Below are positions 1 through 11,615 of a DNA stretch of 64,000 nucleotides, piece after piece. Source of the stretch: Acytostelium subglobosum LB1 (lineage: Eukaryota; Evosea; Eumycetozoa; Acytosteliales; Acytosteliaceae); assembly GCF_000787575.1 (NCBI RefSeq), contig NW_012236528.1, forward strand, positions 1,440,070 through 1,504,069, written 5' to 3'. Both the position numbers and the translations under genes were made by a program. Position 1 is the stretch's first letter; the number at the start of each line of letters is the position of its first letter. The notes below the pieces were generated by a model. It made no database searches and was not told the DNA's origin. It was given only the letters and a program-made list of their open reading frames with translations.

Positions 1-435
1 TGATCACTAATATCGCAACTGATGATCTCTTATCTAGATAGCCTTTGAAGAATGATGATGGTGATGATGATAGACATACATTTTTCCAACAGACTTGTAT
101 GTCTTTGTACTTGATGGCAGTGAATCGAGATCCTTTACAGTGATCAAACATCTTTGTCTATCCTTATCTGTGTACTGTATCTTTTGTTTAATAGTATTCA
201 AGTTTCTATTTAGATTGAAGAGCTTCTCTCTAATCTTTTGAAACTCCTATATATATATGATATTGTAACATATATGATTGATTGTTTGATTGATTGGTCG
301 GTCGTGAATTGTTGATGTAATGTTCGCAGTCATGTCAGTATCAGTTCATTCAACACACAAGACGATATCTGTCTGTCAGTCAGTCCGTCGTCATCATAGT
401 ACCTGCATATCAGTGATCTCAATCTCTTGTGACAT
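1..435 (-). CDS. pfdn1: Prefoldin subunit 1 (5' part; 3' end outside window)
   Basis: Beta-type subunit of the hexameric prefoldin co-chaperone, which delivers unfolded actin and tubulin to the cytosolic chaperonin. Exon 1 is 435..403 (starts MSQEIEITDMQ, donor GTACTA). Exon 2 runs from 246 (acceptor ATATAG) to about 64. Its product is a helical stretch with heptad-like spacing followed by TYKSVGKM, which matches the family's conserved Y-x-x-V-G-(R/K)-M turn. A GTATGT donor follows at about 63. None of the acceptors visible before position 1 restores a good reading frame, so the last exon (the second coiled-coil helix) is probably outside the window. The reading frames between the listed ORFs are too short to show up in an ORF list of 60 codons or more, so the gene is easy to miss. 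Identity is supported by the motif and size; the 3' structure is unknown. Confidence 0.72.
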
Positions 436-605
436 TCTTTATTTGTTTATGAAGATATATATAAATAATTGTATGTTTGTATTCGCAGAATGAATAAAAA
501 GTATGTTTGCTTTGAGAGTTCACACCACCTTTCGACCATCAACAACAATAGTTCCAGTGGACAGGACCCAAGTGACAATGAAAGTTATAATGACAACTCA
601 TATTA

Positions 606-1798
606 TTAATATACGCTTACCCTTTGTCTTGGCACGATTGGGCATGGATATTTTCCATTGTGTTGTTGGCGCTAATAACATGTGTTGTTGTGATCGTGTA
701 TTGGATTGGAAGGTTAGAATGAATGAATGAATGAATGTATGAATGAATGGTTGATTGATTGAAAGAATGTAGTAAACTTACATCTATTCCACAGCCGAAA
801 CAAAACCTGTGGTGACAGAATGCACAGTCCATGTCATTGCAGCCACCATCCTTCTCGATGATGATATGACATGTAGGACACATTCGTGTGTTGTTAGCCA
901 GGTAGCTTCCAAGACGTTTGTCGATCTTCATCACTGTCTTTTTCCACTTGCGACCCTTGCCCATCCAGAACAGGTTCTGTATGGCGTGTCCATCGTTCAA
1001 GGCTACGTTCACCTTGGCCACATAAGTGTTCTCTCTAATATACTCTCGAAGATCAACTATCTCCTGGCATGTGTAGCCATAGTGTTCATCGCGACACTTT
1101 AAACAAAAGTTATGGCCACATTCATTGTTGGTGCACTCGACATGACCCTCTTCACCAGTTGGAACTATCATTGCACTGCCACAGTCTGGATATGGACAGT
1201 AGACCAAGTTCTTGTCCTTCTGGAGACTGCAATCCAACAACAGTTTATCATACTTTACAAATTCCTCATCAGAGAGTATGTGTTTGACCTGTCAAGTTGC
1301 GTGAGTTAGTGAGTGAGCGGTGAGCTGTATCGTTGTATGGATAGAATAGATATCACTCACCTCAACATATGATACCTTCCTAGGACATGTGAGCTGAGGG
1401 CATTTGATGTAAGGAAATCGCATCTGGATCTGGGATTGGTAGTGGTGTCTTAGACAGCCAACGCAGAATCGATGCTCACATTCATCAATGATGTAGAACT
1501 GGTCAATCATGAGATCGTCATAACAGATGCTACAGTAGTATGTCTTTGATTGATGTTCCTTATCTAGTTGTTCCTGTTCAGCCTTAAGCATATCTCGTAA
1601 TAGTTGTTCATTCTTTTTCTCTTCGTCGTCGTCCTCATCATGCTCATTGTTGTTGTCGTCAGCAACAGCAACAGGTGTGGTCAAAAGGTGATTGATGGTA
1701 TCCTCTACATTATTGTTATGTAATGACAATGATGATTTGATGTCATCAATGGCCATCGATGGAAACATATCCAAAATGATACCAATGTTCTCATCCAT
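606..1798 (-). CDS. CUE-domain RBR (RING-IBR-RING2) E3 ubiquitin ligase
   Basis: Predicted RING-HECT hybrid ubiquitin ligase. Exons are 1798..1361, 1288..782 and 671..~606, about 337 residues. Residues 1-42 look like a CUE ubiquitin-binding domain (IILDMFPSM, then a VEDTINHLL helix). An acidic linker follows, then RING1 from CSICYDDL through CEHRFC and CVGC to CPQLTC. The IBR spans CPYPDCG to CRDEHYGYTC. RING2 (CPTC...KDGGCNDMDC...CFGC) contains the cysteine of GGCNDM that in RBR enzymes forms the thioester with ubiquitin. The small third exon supplies a His and a Cys (RQQHNGKYPC), which fit the last RING2 zinc ligands; this is why I include it. A further 3' exon is possible because a GTAAGC donor lies at 620. 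Residues around the active cysteine resemble the ariadne/RNF14 group. The partner E2 and substrates cannot be seen. Confidence 0.85.
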
Positions 1799-1916
1799 AT
1801 CTTATATATATATAATATATTTATAATACTAGTATTATTATCTCTTTGAAATTATGTTATCATCTCGTCGTTCATTAATTAAAAACTATTCACATGTTCA
1901 ACCAAAGTATCTTATT

Positions 1917-2470
1917 TCAATCCAATTCAGTCGTTTTGTGTTTATTCCAGATTGGTTCAGTGTGTGGGTTACAGTATCTGTTGGATGATTGTATTGATGA
2001 TGGTAACTCTGAATGTTGTCCTTCCTTATACCCTGACCTATATAATAGTGAGGAGGAGAGAGTGGATAAAATTGTTAGAATAAACACTGATTTTGACATT
2101 TAAAAGAAGAGGTATTCACTAACTTACCCATCCACTGTGAATGGTCATCACGTTGTTGCCTGCTCCTTCAGTGGCCGTAGTACTGTCCAAAGTGAAACAG
2201 TACAGTCCATTGGCATCCTGTTTGGTGGCTGAACCCTTGGGACCTGGCTTGTAAACACCGGATGATGGCACTCTGATCTTATCTAGTTGACGGTCAAAAC
2301 ACTCAAAAATGTCCAGTGACTAGCAACACTAATACCAACACCTGCACCAAACCCTTGCCATACCAGAACGAATGGACCACTTAAAAGATATCAAACAATG
2401 TCGTGCGCCATTTTGCACTCACTTGTTCCACTAGAGTTGACCGTCAAGTTGCTCTCAGACAATGAACTAG
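1917..2470 (-). pseudogene. Remnant of an extracellular-domain gene (uncertain)
   Basis: Several short coding-like stretches on the minus strand do not join into one frame. One piece (about 2330-2125) reads DKIRVPSSGVYKPGPKG, then QDANGLYCFTLD and NNVMTIHSGW, before a GTAAGT. A second piece in another frame (about 2390-2290) gives GPFVLVWQGFGAGVGISV. A third, farther 5', gives SESNLTVNSSGTSECK. The composition (Gly/Ser/Asn-rich, potential N-glycosylation sites, DANGLY-type turn) is like dictyostelid surface or matrix proteins, and DANGLY recalls SdrD-B-like repeats, but I cannot assign a family. Frame changes without plausible splice sites suggest a decayed gene; a multi-exon gene with unusual introns is the alternative. 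Confidence 0.3.
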
Positions 2471-2626
2471 AGAAGGTATCAACCCAGCAACAACAAAAAC
2501 AACCACATAAGGAACTAAACTTTTTTATTCAATGTATTATTAATGGAAATAATAATTATGTATATCTAATATATATATCAAGGAGGTGACAAGGTTATTT
2601 TTTGAGTTGTCAGTAGGTAGGTAGGG

Positions 2627-3496
2627 CTAAACAATGTTGACGATGGTACCATCCTCATAACGGTTGTTGGCCCAGACATTGCCTCTAGCAATTTCAAATC
2701 CTGCCACGGCACCAGAGCTGCCACACTTGGGGAAATAGGTTTGCAGGAACCAGTTGTCAATGTAGGAAGTGTTTGTAGCCTTGTATGGTTTTCCGCCTAA
2801 TGAGCCACCATAAGTACAGTAGGAAGCGCGGGCAGACATCACATTGTTCTGGACGATGATGTTGGTCAGGTTCTCAAAGTTACCGTAGAGGGACAGCGCT
2901 GATGAGCAACCGGATGGTGCATCACAGATCATTGTGTTGTGTGTGATGTTGAGATTGCCACCTCCATGACCAGATGCCGCAGTGATGTGCACCGCTGTGT
3001 TGTTCACATCCTTTCTCTCAGTGTCGTGAATGTAAGAGTCAACAATGGTGACGTTCCACTGCAGACCGAGTCCTGTACGGCCATGGTGAATGTTACATCT
3101 ACGACAGGTGTAGCCTTGTGAACCAACTAGTAGTCCGTCGATTGAGACCTGGCTGCCATCGACCTCGATGTCCTCCAACAGGATGTCCTTGAGGAAGCCG
3201 CACTCACCATCTGGACAAATGTTAATGCCACATCTTCCCTGAGCAATGATCTTTGAACGTCTGACAGTTACGTTGTTTGCCTTGATGGTGAGGCAACCGA
3301 TAATGAGACTGTCTTGAATGATTGTGCCTGCCTTTTTGATTGTGGAGGCATTGATTGTTTTAAGAGTTGTGCCAAATGGAACACCAGTGTTACTGGCATT
3401 GGGGTAGTCGGCAAGGTTGAATGCCGATGTGTGTTGGATCACCAATATCAATGTGGCGGCCAAAGTAAAGAGTATTATTTGTTTGTTAGATGTCAT
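2627..3496 (-). CDS. Secreted right-handed beta-helix (pectate-lyase-fold) protein
   Basis: A single-exon secreted protein of 289 residues. I start it at the Met of MTSNKQIILF because a clear signal peptide follows (hydrophobic core FTLAATLILVIQ, likely cleavage after SAF). The reading frame also extends 23 codons upstream, but that would bury the signal. After the signal, the protein has short repeated turns rich in N, V, I and G (LTIKANNVTVRRSKI, NITHNTMI, NIIVQNNVM), the pattern of stacked parallel beta-helix coils. Cysteines are spaced as in secreted proteins (CGINICPDGECG, CRRCNIHHG), and there are many NxT/S sites. This fold occurs in polysaccharide lyases and hydrolases and in non-catalytic matrix proteins. 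I see no definitive catalytic motif, so the substrate is open. Similar proteins occur in amoebae and in bacteria and fungi. Confidence 0.75.
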   Translation of the reverse strand: MTSNKQIILFTLAATLILVIQHTSAFNLADYPNASNTGVPFGTTLKTINASTIKKAGTIIQDSLIIGCLTIKANNVTVRRSKIIAQGRCGINICPDGECGFLKDILLEDIEVDGSQVSIDGLLVGSQGYTCRRCNIHHGRTGLGLQWNVTIVDSYIHDTERKDVNNTAVHITAASGHGGGNLNITHNTMICDAPSGCSSALSLYGNFENLTNIIVQNNVMSARASYCTYGGSLGGKPYKATNTSYIDNWFLQTYFPKCGSSGAVAGFEIARGNVWANNRYEDGTIVNIV

Positions 3497-4035
3497 TATT
3501 GTATGTTTGAAAGTTAGATTGACAGTTTGAAAGATGAATTTGACATTGATATGACTGACAAGCATCAGTTTTAAACTGGTTCATCGTTGATCGGAGTGTC
3601 TGACGACGAATAGACATGTAACCTAGTATGATCACAATGAAAGAACCTTACTCGATCGTTCTAGATATTTATTTCAAACAACCCATTGGTTGAAGCTTGG
3701 GTCTAAGATGATGGGGCGCGACGATCTTCTTATCATAATCAAAAAAAGTGTCACGATAGTTAGTCAGTCGACCAAAAGATATTTGCATGCAATGAGAACT
3801 AATGCCGAAAGATGATGAAACGACGTATAACGACATCCAACCACCTGTCAACGTTGACCGTATTCTGTCTAACCATTCCGCCCTCAAACTATGTCCATGT
3901 CTAAGGTTAGACATCATCCATCATTCCAAGAAGTCATGACAACTTGAAATGAGAAGTTCAACAACACTAACATCCAGTGCACCTGGGTTTATTGGCGGAC
4001 TGAATAGTAATATTGGCACCAAGTCACTTGGATGT

Positions 4036-5763
<1,728 letters not shown>

Positions 5764-5879
5764 TATTACACTTGATGCACTAAAGTAATATCTAGTTGTT
5801 GGTGATGATAAGGTTGTTGATTTAATTGATGATGAAGCTAGAGATACTAACTGTCTAAAACATATATATATATAATGTG

Positions 5880-6315
5880 TATGATAGTTGGTGGGGTTTG
5901 AGATGATAACGATGTTGGTCCAAGATGTGAGTTCAAGTTCACTGGACTCAACCTTCCATTTCANTTCTTCTTTCACCCACGTTTCCCATTTAATTTGTTA
6001 TTTTATTTTCTTTAGTTTTGAAACCACCCGAAACATCGAATTAATGGGTAGTGTTGTCCAAGATTGGTTGCTCATTGTTTGGAGTAACTAATGAGATGAT
6101 GGTGTATGACAATCATATCAACGGTGATAATCATCGTAATTGTTGTTGTATGTAACATATCAGAAATCGAATATTTTGAATAAAAAAAACATTGGACACG
6201 CCAATGATGACGTATTGTTTGTCAAATGAGATCGAGGAGGTTTGTGAAACCGAGTGTCATTTGACACAAACACAAACCACACAATACAACAACATTGTAA
6301 TATTATTATATATAT
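5880..6315. promoter_or_regulatory. Divergent intergenic region between P5C dehydrogenase and Ncb5or-like genes
   Basis: About 430 bases between two genes transcribed away from each other. It probably holds both promoters and the unplaced first exon of the dehydrogenase. T-rich and A-rich runs lie at 5995-6015 and 6180-6190. No specific motif can be assigned. Confidence 0.4.
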
Positions 6316-7793
6316 ATGTATAGGAATACAGTTAGTGAAAAGATACGAGGCATCGCTCAACAGGCCTTGGAGAAGTATCAGGGCAAGATACCAAGCTCAT
6401 ACACTTGGGAGGAGATTGCAAATCATAATCAACGTGATGACTTTTGGACAGTGGTCAATGGTTATGTCTATGATCTCACTGCATACTTGATGATGCATCC
6501 TGGCGGCTTCAACTTCCTGTTCAGATGTGCTGGAGCCAATGCCACTGCTGACTTTGAGGCCATGTATCACAGCAAGAATGCAAAGCTCATTCTAGAGTGT
6601 TTCTGCATTGGACGTGTGGCACCTGGTTCAATTGCGCCTTCCTCTTCATCCTCAACATTGGCACCTACATCGTCAGTGCCCTTCAAACAACCATTTCTCA
6701 AACCATCTGCACAACCTCTGCGGAGTGTTCAATCAAACACAACCAGTAGCAGCAGTAACAACAACAATAGCGTCAAGACCATTATAACACCAACACAAAC
6801 AACACCTCAGCCAGTTACAACAGTAACAGCAGCAACAGTAACAATAACACAAACCAAACGACCATCTGTTATGCTTGCGACAACGTCAATCGTGACAAAG
6901 AAACAGATTACTAGCGATACATATATGATTGAAATGAAGCCTCCTGGAACACTCAAGAGTGATGATTGGATGAGACCATTGACACATGTATCACTGGCAA
7001 GGTTGAACGACGAAGAGTTTCGCAGCTACACGCCAATTGGTTGTAGGATCGAATCGACTACAGAGCTCAAGAACGAATACTATCTACAATTCATGATCAA
7101 GGTAATAATGACAGGACAACTGACTATGTTGTTGTTAGTTGGGAATGGCTCATTGACTGAACCCATCTATTCAACAACAATACACAGGGATATGAATCAG
7201 GTGATGTTTCAAAGAGTATCACTCAGATGAATGTAGGTGATAGTCTACAGATCAAGGGACCAATCGAGACCAATGATTCGTTCAATCTACACACCTACAG
7301 CAAACCATACATCATTGGCATTGCAGGTGGAACTGGTATCACTCCAATGTTACAAATATTGAACGATATGTTTGATGGCCACCAGCAACAGCAACAACAT
7401 CAATCAAAGGATGATACAATGATCACTCAACTATCGATTACAACGACATCACCTCATATGATACTGGTCTATTCAAACAAGACTCAATCGGATATATTAT
7501 ATCGACAGGAATTGGAGGCACTGCAACAAAGACATCCAAATCGATTGACTATATACTATTGTTTGACTCAACAGTTGGATGGCGCCAATGCAGATGGCTT
7601 GGTGGGCAATTTTCGCTATGGAAGGATATCAAGAGAGATGCTCGTCGAACTACTATCACATCACAGCAGTGTCACTGCTGACAACAACGATGTGTTGGTC
7701 TGTGGAACAGTGTCGTTCAACCAAACGATCAAACAACACATCGAGTCAATTGGTTACAACTCTGTCAATTCAAAGATACACCTACTCGAGTAA
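6316..7793 (+). CDS. Cytochrome b5 / NADH-cytochrome b5 reductase fusion (Ncb5or / CYB5R4-like)
   Basis: A soluble flavohaem reductase: an N-terminal haem-b5 domain coupled to a C-terminal FAD/NADH reductase module. Exons 6316..7101 and 7188..7793 give 463 residues. The b5 domain has the axial-haem motif HPGG (MMHPGGFNFL) and the second haem His in MYHSKNA. A long Ser/Thr/Gln-rich linker follows, about residues 100-195. The reductase has the FAD motif RSYTPIG and the NAD-binding GGTGITPMLQIL; the C-terminal VLVCGTVSFN corresponds to the family's CGPPxM-like nucleotide region. In animal CYB5R4 a CS domain sits between b5 and reductase; here the linker is low-complexity with a short beta-rich stretch before the FAD motif, so a CS domain would be diverged. 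The start may lie in an upstream exon, since TATAG just before codon 3 could be an acceptor. Confidence 0.86.
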
Positions 7794-7862
7794 TATAGAT
7801 ATATATAATATATATGATGACATGATGTCTCATTCATTCATTCATTCAAGTTGTTATTGAGG

Positions 7863-8675
7863 TCATTTGGATGAGGACGTGGCAGGCCATGTTTGATAGA
7901 TACCTAACAGTGCAGAGAGTAGTCCATACATTCCGATCTTACCTTGGCTGGTCTTGTAGAAGTTGAGTGAGAACGCTGCCACCATGGTGTCTGCACCATT
8001 CTTGACAAAGTTGAGATAGAGATCGTTGCGCTTCTGTTGCAGTGTCTCTAGCTCCGTGTCAAACGGCAGATCGGCACCACTGACCTGTTGGTCGGCCGCT
8101 TGAAGCTGAAGCAGCTCGTGCTCTTTCTGTCTGACAGTCATCAGCTCCCTAATGTCCAATGTGATTGAGCATATCAACGCGGTGAACCAACATATATTGC
8201 AGTAGTGAGACATCTTGTCAGTGTTGAAGCTTGTCAGACCCATGCTGGTGGACCATGTGAACTGGTCCATTATAAAGTACATGTAGTTGACCACCTGGCG
8301 TATCAATGTCAGCTGGTAGTTGACCTCCTTGTATTTTCTCGTGAAGCTGGCCAGCATTTGCAGCAGCTTCTGATGGTCGGCAAGTATGTTTCCCAGACGC
8401 CAGAACCTACGAGCGGCACTAATAGATGACTCTGTTGTCTTCCATTTGTTTACCAATGGTGGAGTTGTTGTTGTTGTAGTTGTACACTGTTGTTGTTGTT
8501 GTTGTTGTTTAAGAGCATAGTATCCAATGAACTTTGCAGCATATTGTAGAGTCTTTGCACACTTGTCCTTGCCCGCAGTAAGGGCCAGGAAGCGTATCAG
8601 TGCATCGATAAACGAATTCAATGACGGTTTCTTCTGGTTCAGATGCATTCGGATGAGTTGTTGTAAATTAGACAT
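7863..8675 (-). CDS. pex11: Peroxin PEX11 (peroxisome elongation and division)
   Basis: Peroxisomal membrane protein that tubulates the membrane before fission. Single exon, 270 residues, the usual PEX11 size. The N-terminal amphipathic region (FIDALIRFLALTAGKDKCAK, then LQYAAKFIGYY) matches the conserved PEX11 start with its G(R/K)DK motif. It is followed by a poly-Gln insert encoded by CAA repeats (about residues 57-64) and by ISAARRFWRLGNIL, which corresponds to the family's S(R)K-x-x-RLG element. Hydrophobic segments near HYCNICWFTALICSITLDI and at the C-terminal GMYGLLSALLGIYQTWP fit the membrane anchors. PEX1 lies 12 kb away on the other strand; no co-regulation is visible. Confidence 0.9.
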   Translation of the reverse strand: MSNLQQLIRMHLNQKKPSLNSFIDALIRFLALTAGKDKCAKTLQYAAKFIGYYALKQQQQQQQCTTTTTTTPPLVNKWKTTESSISAARRFWRLGNILADHQKLLQMLASFTRKYKEVNYQLTLIRQVVNYMYFIMDQFTWSTSMGLTSFNTDKMSHYCNICWFTALICSITLDIRELMTVRQKEHELLQLQAADQQVSGADLPFDTELETLQQKRNDLYLNFVKNGADTMVAAFSLNFYKTSQGKIGMYGLLSALLGIYQTWPATSSSK

Positions 8676-9265
8676 TAAGATGAATGATGTTGGAGGAGGG
8701 AGTAGGAGGAGGGAGGTTTGAAAGTATATTGTAGATTGACAATCGATTGAGTAGACTCTAGGCTGTACTAGTAGTAGTAGTATAAGGTTGTTGTTGTTGT
8801 AGTAGTGGTACTAATTGTATTGTATCGATTGATCGATTGATTGATTAAAGTGAGAGAGAGAGAGAATGAGTGAGCGTGTATAAATTAAAGAACATCAACC
8901 ATTGGTTATAAGGTTGGAGCTAATGACCTGCATCTGCAACTTCTATGATGTTCACGCTGTCATTGACATCTATCTATCTTATTAATTATTATTATTATTA
9001 TATACACATACACACACCCTGAGACAATGAACAATCTCATCGCCCGAAGAATTATCAATTCGGTCGGGTTGTTAAGGTCATGCCAAGATCACACCCCCTC
9101 ACACACCACAAACATCGTTTTATTGATGTTGTGAATGGAAATTCCCAGTTGCCCAATAATTGTTATAAAATGTAAATTCAAAGCATTGAAATTCAATCAA
9201 ATCATTATTTATTATTTATAACTTTAATTAATTGAATTTACAAACAACAACTATTTATATCTATT
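8676..9265. other. Intergenic region with low-complexity repeats
   Basis: About 590 bases between PEX11 and the secreted-protein gene. It holds short simple-sequence tracts (GTA and GTT repeats near 8770-8800, GA near 8850-8865, ATT near 8985-9000) and an AT-rich stretch before 9266 that probably carries the downstream promoter. No coding potential or RNA gene was recognised. Confidence 0.5.
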
Positions 9266-10202
9266 ATGATGTTCAAACAAAAGACACTAACTCTATCATT
9301 ATTTACTATTGTATTAATAATACTTTGCTGTGCTACCAGGTCATTGGCAGCTGACGATTCACATTACTTTTTAAAAACAACTGGAATAGTATGTGTTAAT
9401 GATCCCTGTGGATCTTGGAGTGTTGGAAAGGTCAACTCAAGAACTGGTGCTGCTACAATCGTTCATCAATTGAGAGTGGATGAGAGTGTCGACTACTACC
9501 GTACTAGTCTAATTGATTCCGAGGAGGAACAAAGAATCCTTTATGGTAACTTGGAGAACATCACTGTCAATTCACTACCTGCGGTAAGATTCAATATCTT
9601 TGGTGGTTATCGTCTAATGGCCCTTGCTGCTGCCGATGCAAAGTATAGAAATGGAAATTATTTAATACTTCAGTATGTATTTAGAAAACTGTTAGTGAAT
9701 ACTGAATGAATACTAACATTAGATTTAAATTAGGGGCACAACTGATTGGCAACAAGTAAACTATCCATCAATTAATGGAAACTACTCTGGTAATTTGGTG
9801 AATACCTATTCAAATTATCAATATATTGATAATAATTGGATGAACTACAAGTTGCTTGGTGAGGATTGGAATCACAAGGCTATTATTCAAGCGTACACTG
9901 ATAAGAAGGGTGATATGCGTATCACTGCCATCTATGCCAACATTGATGACCCATCTCAAACATGTTTACCATCACTACCAATTGATATATGTCTTCCTCA
10001 GCTGTTTGAACAGGTTCGTGTCTACACTCGTCAATCCAGTAGATGTGTAGTGTTCGATGGCTGTGTCAAGAAGGAAGTATGTTCAAATGTTATTGGTCAA
10101 TGTTTGCCAGGCTATCGTCTAGTATCCATTCCACAGAGACCATTTGGATGTCCAAAGTACTATTGTGATCCTGACTTCCTCTCTACTACATATAACAATT
10201 AA
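9266..10202 (+). CDS. Secreted cysteine-containing protein resembling DUF6748
   Basis: Secreted protein of unknown function, 291 residues from exons 9266..9672 and 9734..10202. It has a strong signal peptide (LSLFTIVLIILCCATRSLA). The start of the mature part, HYFLKTTGIVCVNDPCGSW, followed by VGKVN, has the C-x4-CG-x-W/Y-x-V-x-(R/K)-VN pattern that I associate with the DUF6748 family of mostly bacterial exported proteins. The C-terminal 60 residues carry eight cysteines (RCVVFDGC, CSNVIGQCLPGY, FGCPKYYC), a compact disulphide-bonded tail. The intron lies between YLILQ and GTTDWQQ. The DUF assignment is from memory of a signature. It could act in the extracellular matrix or against bacteria, but nothing here shows which. 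Confidence 0.75.
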
Positions 10203-10448
10203 ACAATTGCAAATGAATGATCGTGGGGTGCACATGAGCCTAATTTGGGCAATCCGATATCACTTTTGTGAGAAGGGGCTTTTTGTTGTTGAGATAAACA
10301 ATCACAATTTGGAGGTATGCCCATTATGCTCTGTTTAATTTATTAAATGCTTCGTTTATAGGATGTAATAAAGAATGATCATTATACAACAATGATTGTT
10401 AAAGTCATTTAGAACCATCCGAAATATTACTTAAATATAATAATAATA

Positions 10449-11386
10449 ATGCAACCAAATGTTGAAGATGAACAATTCCTACCATCATACCATCGATCGG
10501 AAGAGTCGATAGAGTTCATAAAGATCTCTGATACCAACCAATCATATTCTCCAAACACGGTTGTTGACAATAACATTGTTGAATATGGTTCCATAAATAA
10601 TAATGACATTAATATCTCAATCAATAATAACAATAATATTAATAATCATAATATAATCAGTATAAACAAATACTACAAGGCAGCATCTTCAACCTCTTCC
10701 TCTTCTCGATTCAATAGGATTATCATGGATGATGGTGTAGCCTCTGGAGAACTCTTGGTTGACCCGCCCAGACCCACCGGTGTCCTAATGAAACTGATAT
10801 TCTTGTTCCATCCAAGTCTACTGCTCCTACTTGTACTCCCCAGTATACTCAACTTTTGGGTACTGTTCATTGCAGGCACTGGATCACTTCGTCCATTCTC
10901 CTATATAGTATTTCTGGCCACACCAGCCATCTTCCAACTTATAATGTTAGTCTATCATTCACGATCATGTGTGTTCCTTACATATGGTCGACAAGCAATA
11001 GCAAGGAAATGTAAGTGATCTATTCATGACATACAATCATCAAACATCAACTTCTAATACTTATGATTATACTATAATTAGATCACTTGAACTGTGGAGG
11101 CGAACAAAAGTACCAACTGATAGACTTACAAACACAGACAGTGGTGGCATTGATGGATGCTAGTAGAGTGTCTGATGAGACTGCTATGTATCTATATATA
11201 CCAATCAGTAACAAGGTGTACAACATGTCGTACTATGAGTCAACGTTTAGAGTGAATGCTGCAGGTCATTGGCAGGTAGTGTTCACTTGGAAGGCAATGT
11301 TAAGTGCTGTCGTCTTTGGTCTGTTGGTGAGTGAGGTGATCCTTCTTGTCATCCTTAGACATTGGTTCATGATGTTGTTTGCTTGA
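10449..11386 (+). CDS. Two-span membrane protein of unknown function
   Basis: 288 residues from exons 10449..11010 and 11082..11386 (GTAAGT donor; acceptor ATTAG joins K and Y in frame). Residues 1-90 are an Asn/Ile/Ser-rich cytosolic-type tail with simple repeats. Two hydrophobic helices follow (KLIFLFHPSLLLLLVLPSIL and FSYIVFLATPAIFQLIMLVY), then a polar domain of about 90 residues (YQLIDLQTQTVVALMDASRV, TAMYLYIPISNKVYNM) and a C-terminal helix (MLSAVVFGLLVSEVILLVIL), so three spans are possible. I do not recognise the family. It lies 230 bases before the membrane-anchored beta-lactamase-fold gene on the same strand. Confidence 0.7.
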
Positions 11387-11615
11387 TCAAATAAACTTAT
11401 CTAAAGATAAGTACTTGCACTAATCTTATTATCTCTTTACAACTTAAACTAAAAGACTCTTGTGCACAAGTTTCGAAATAAATATCTTTTGAAAAGTAGT
11501 CCCCCTTTCTTCGCATCTCCGAACCCCCCTCACAGACCCATGTTCATGCTCATTCTGTGCCCTTTGCCTTGATCATAGTTATCTGTACCCGAACAGATAC
11601 AATAATCTATAATCA

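Noticed and set aside
3669-3917. 82-codon minus-strand ORF next to P5C dehydrogenase
   Set aside because: No recognisable pattern, no signal or repeat structure, and it lies in 3' flanking DNA; left unannotated.
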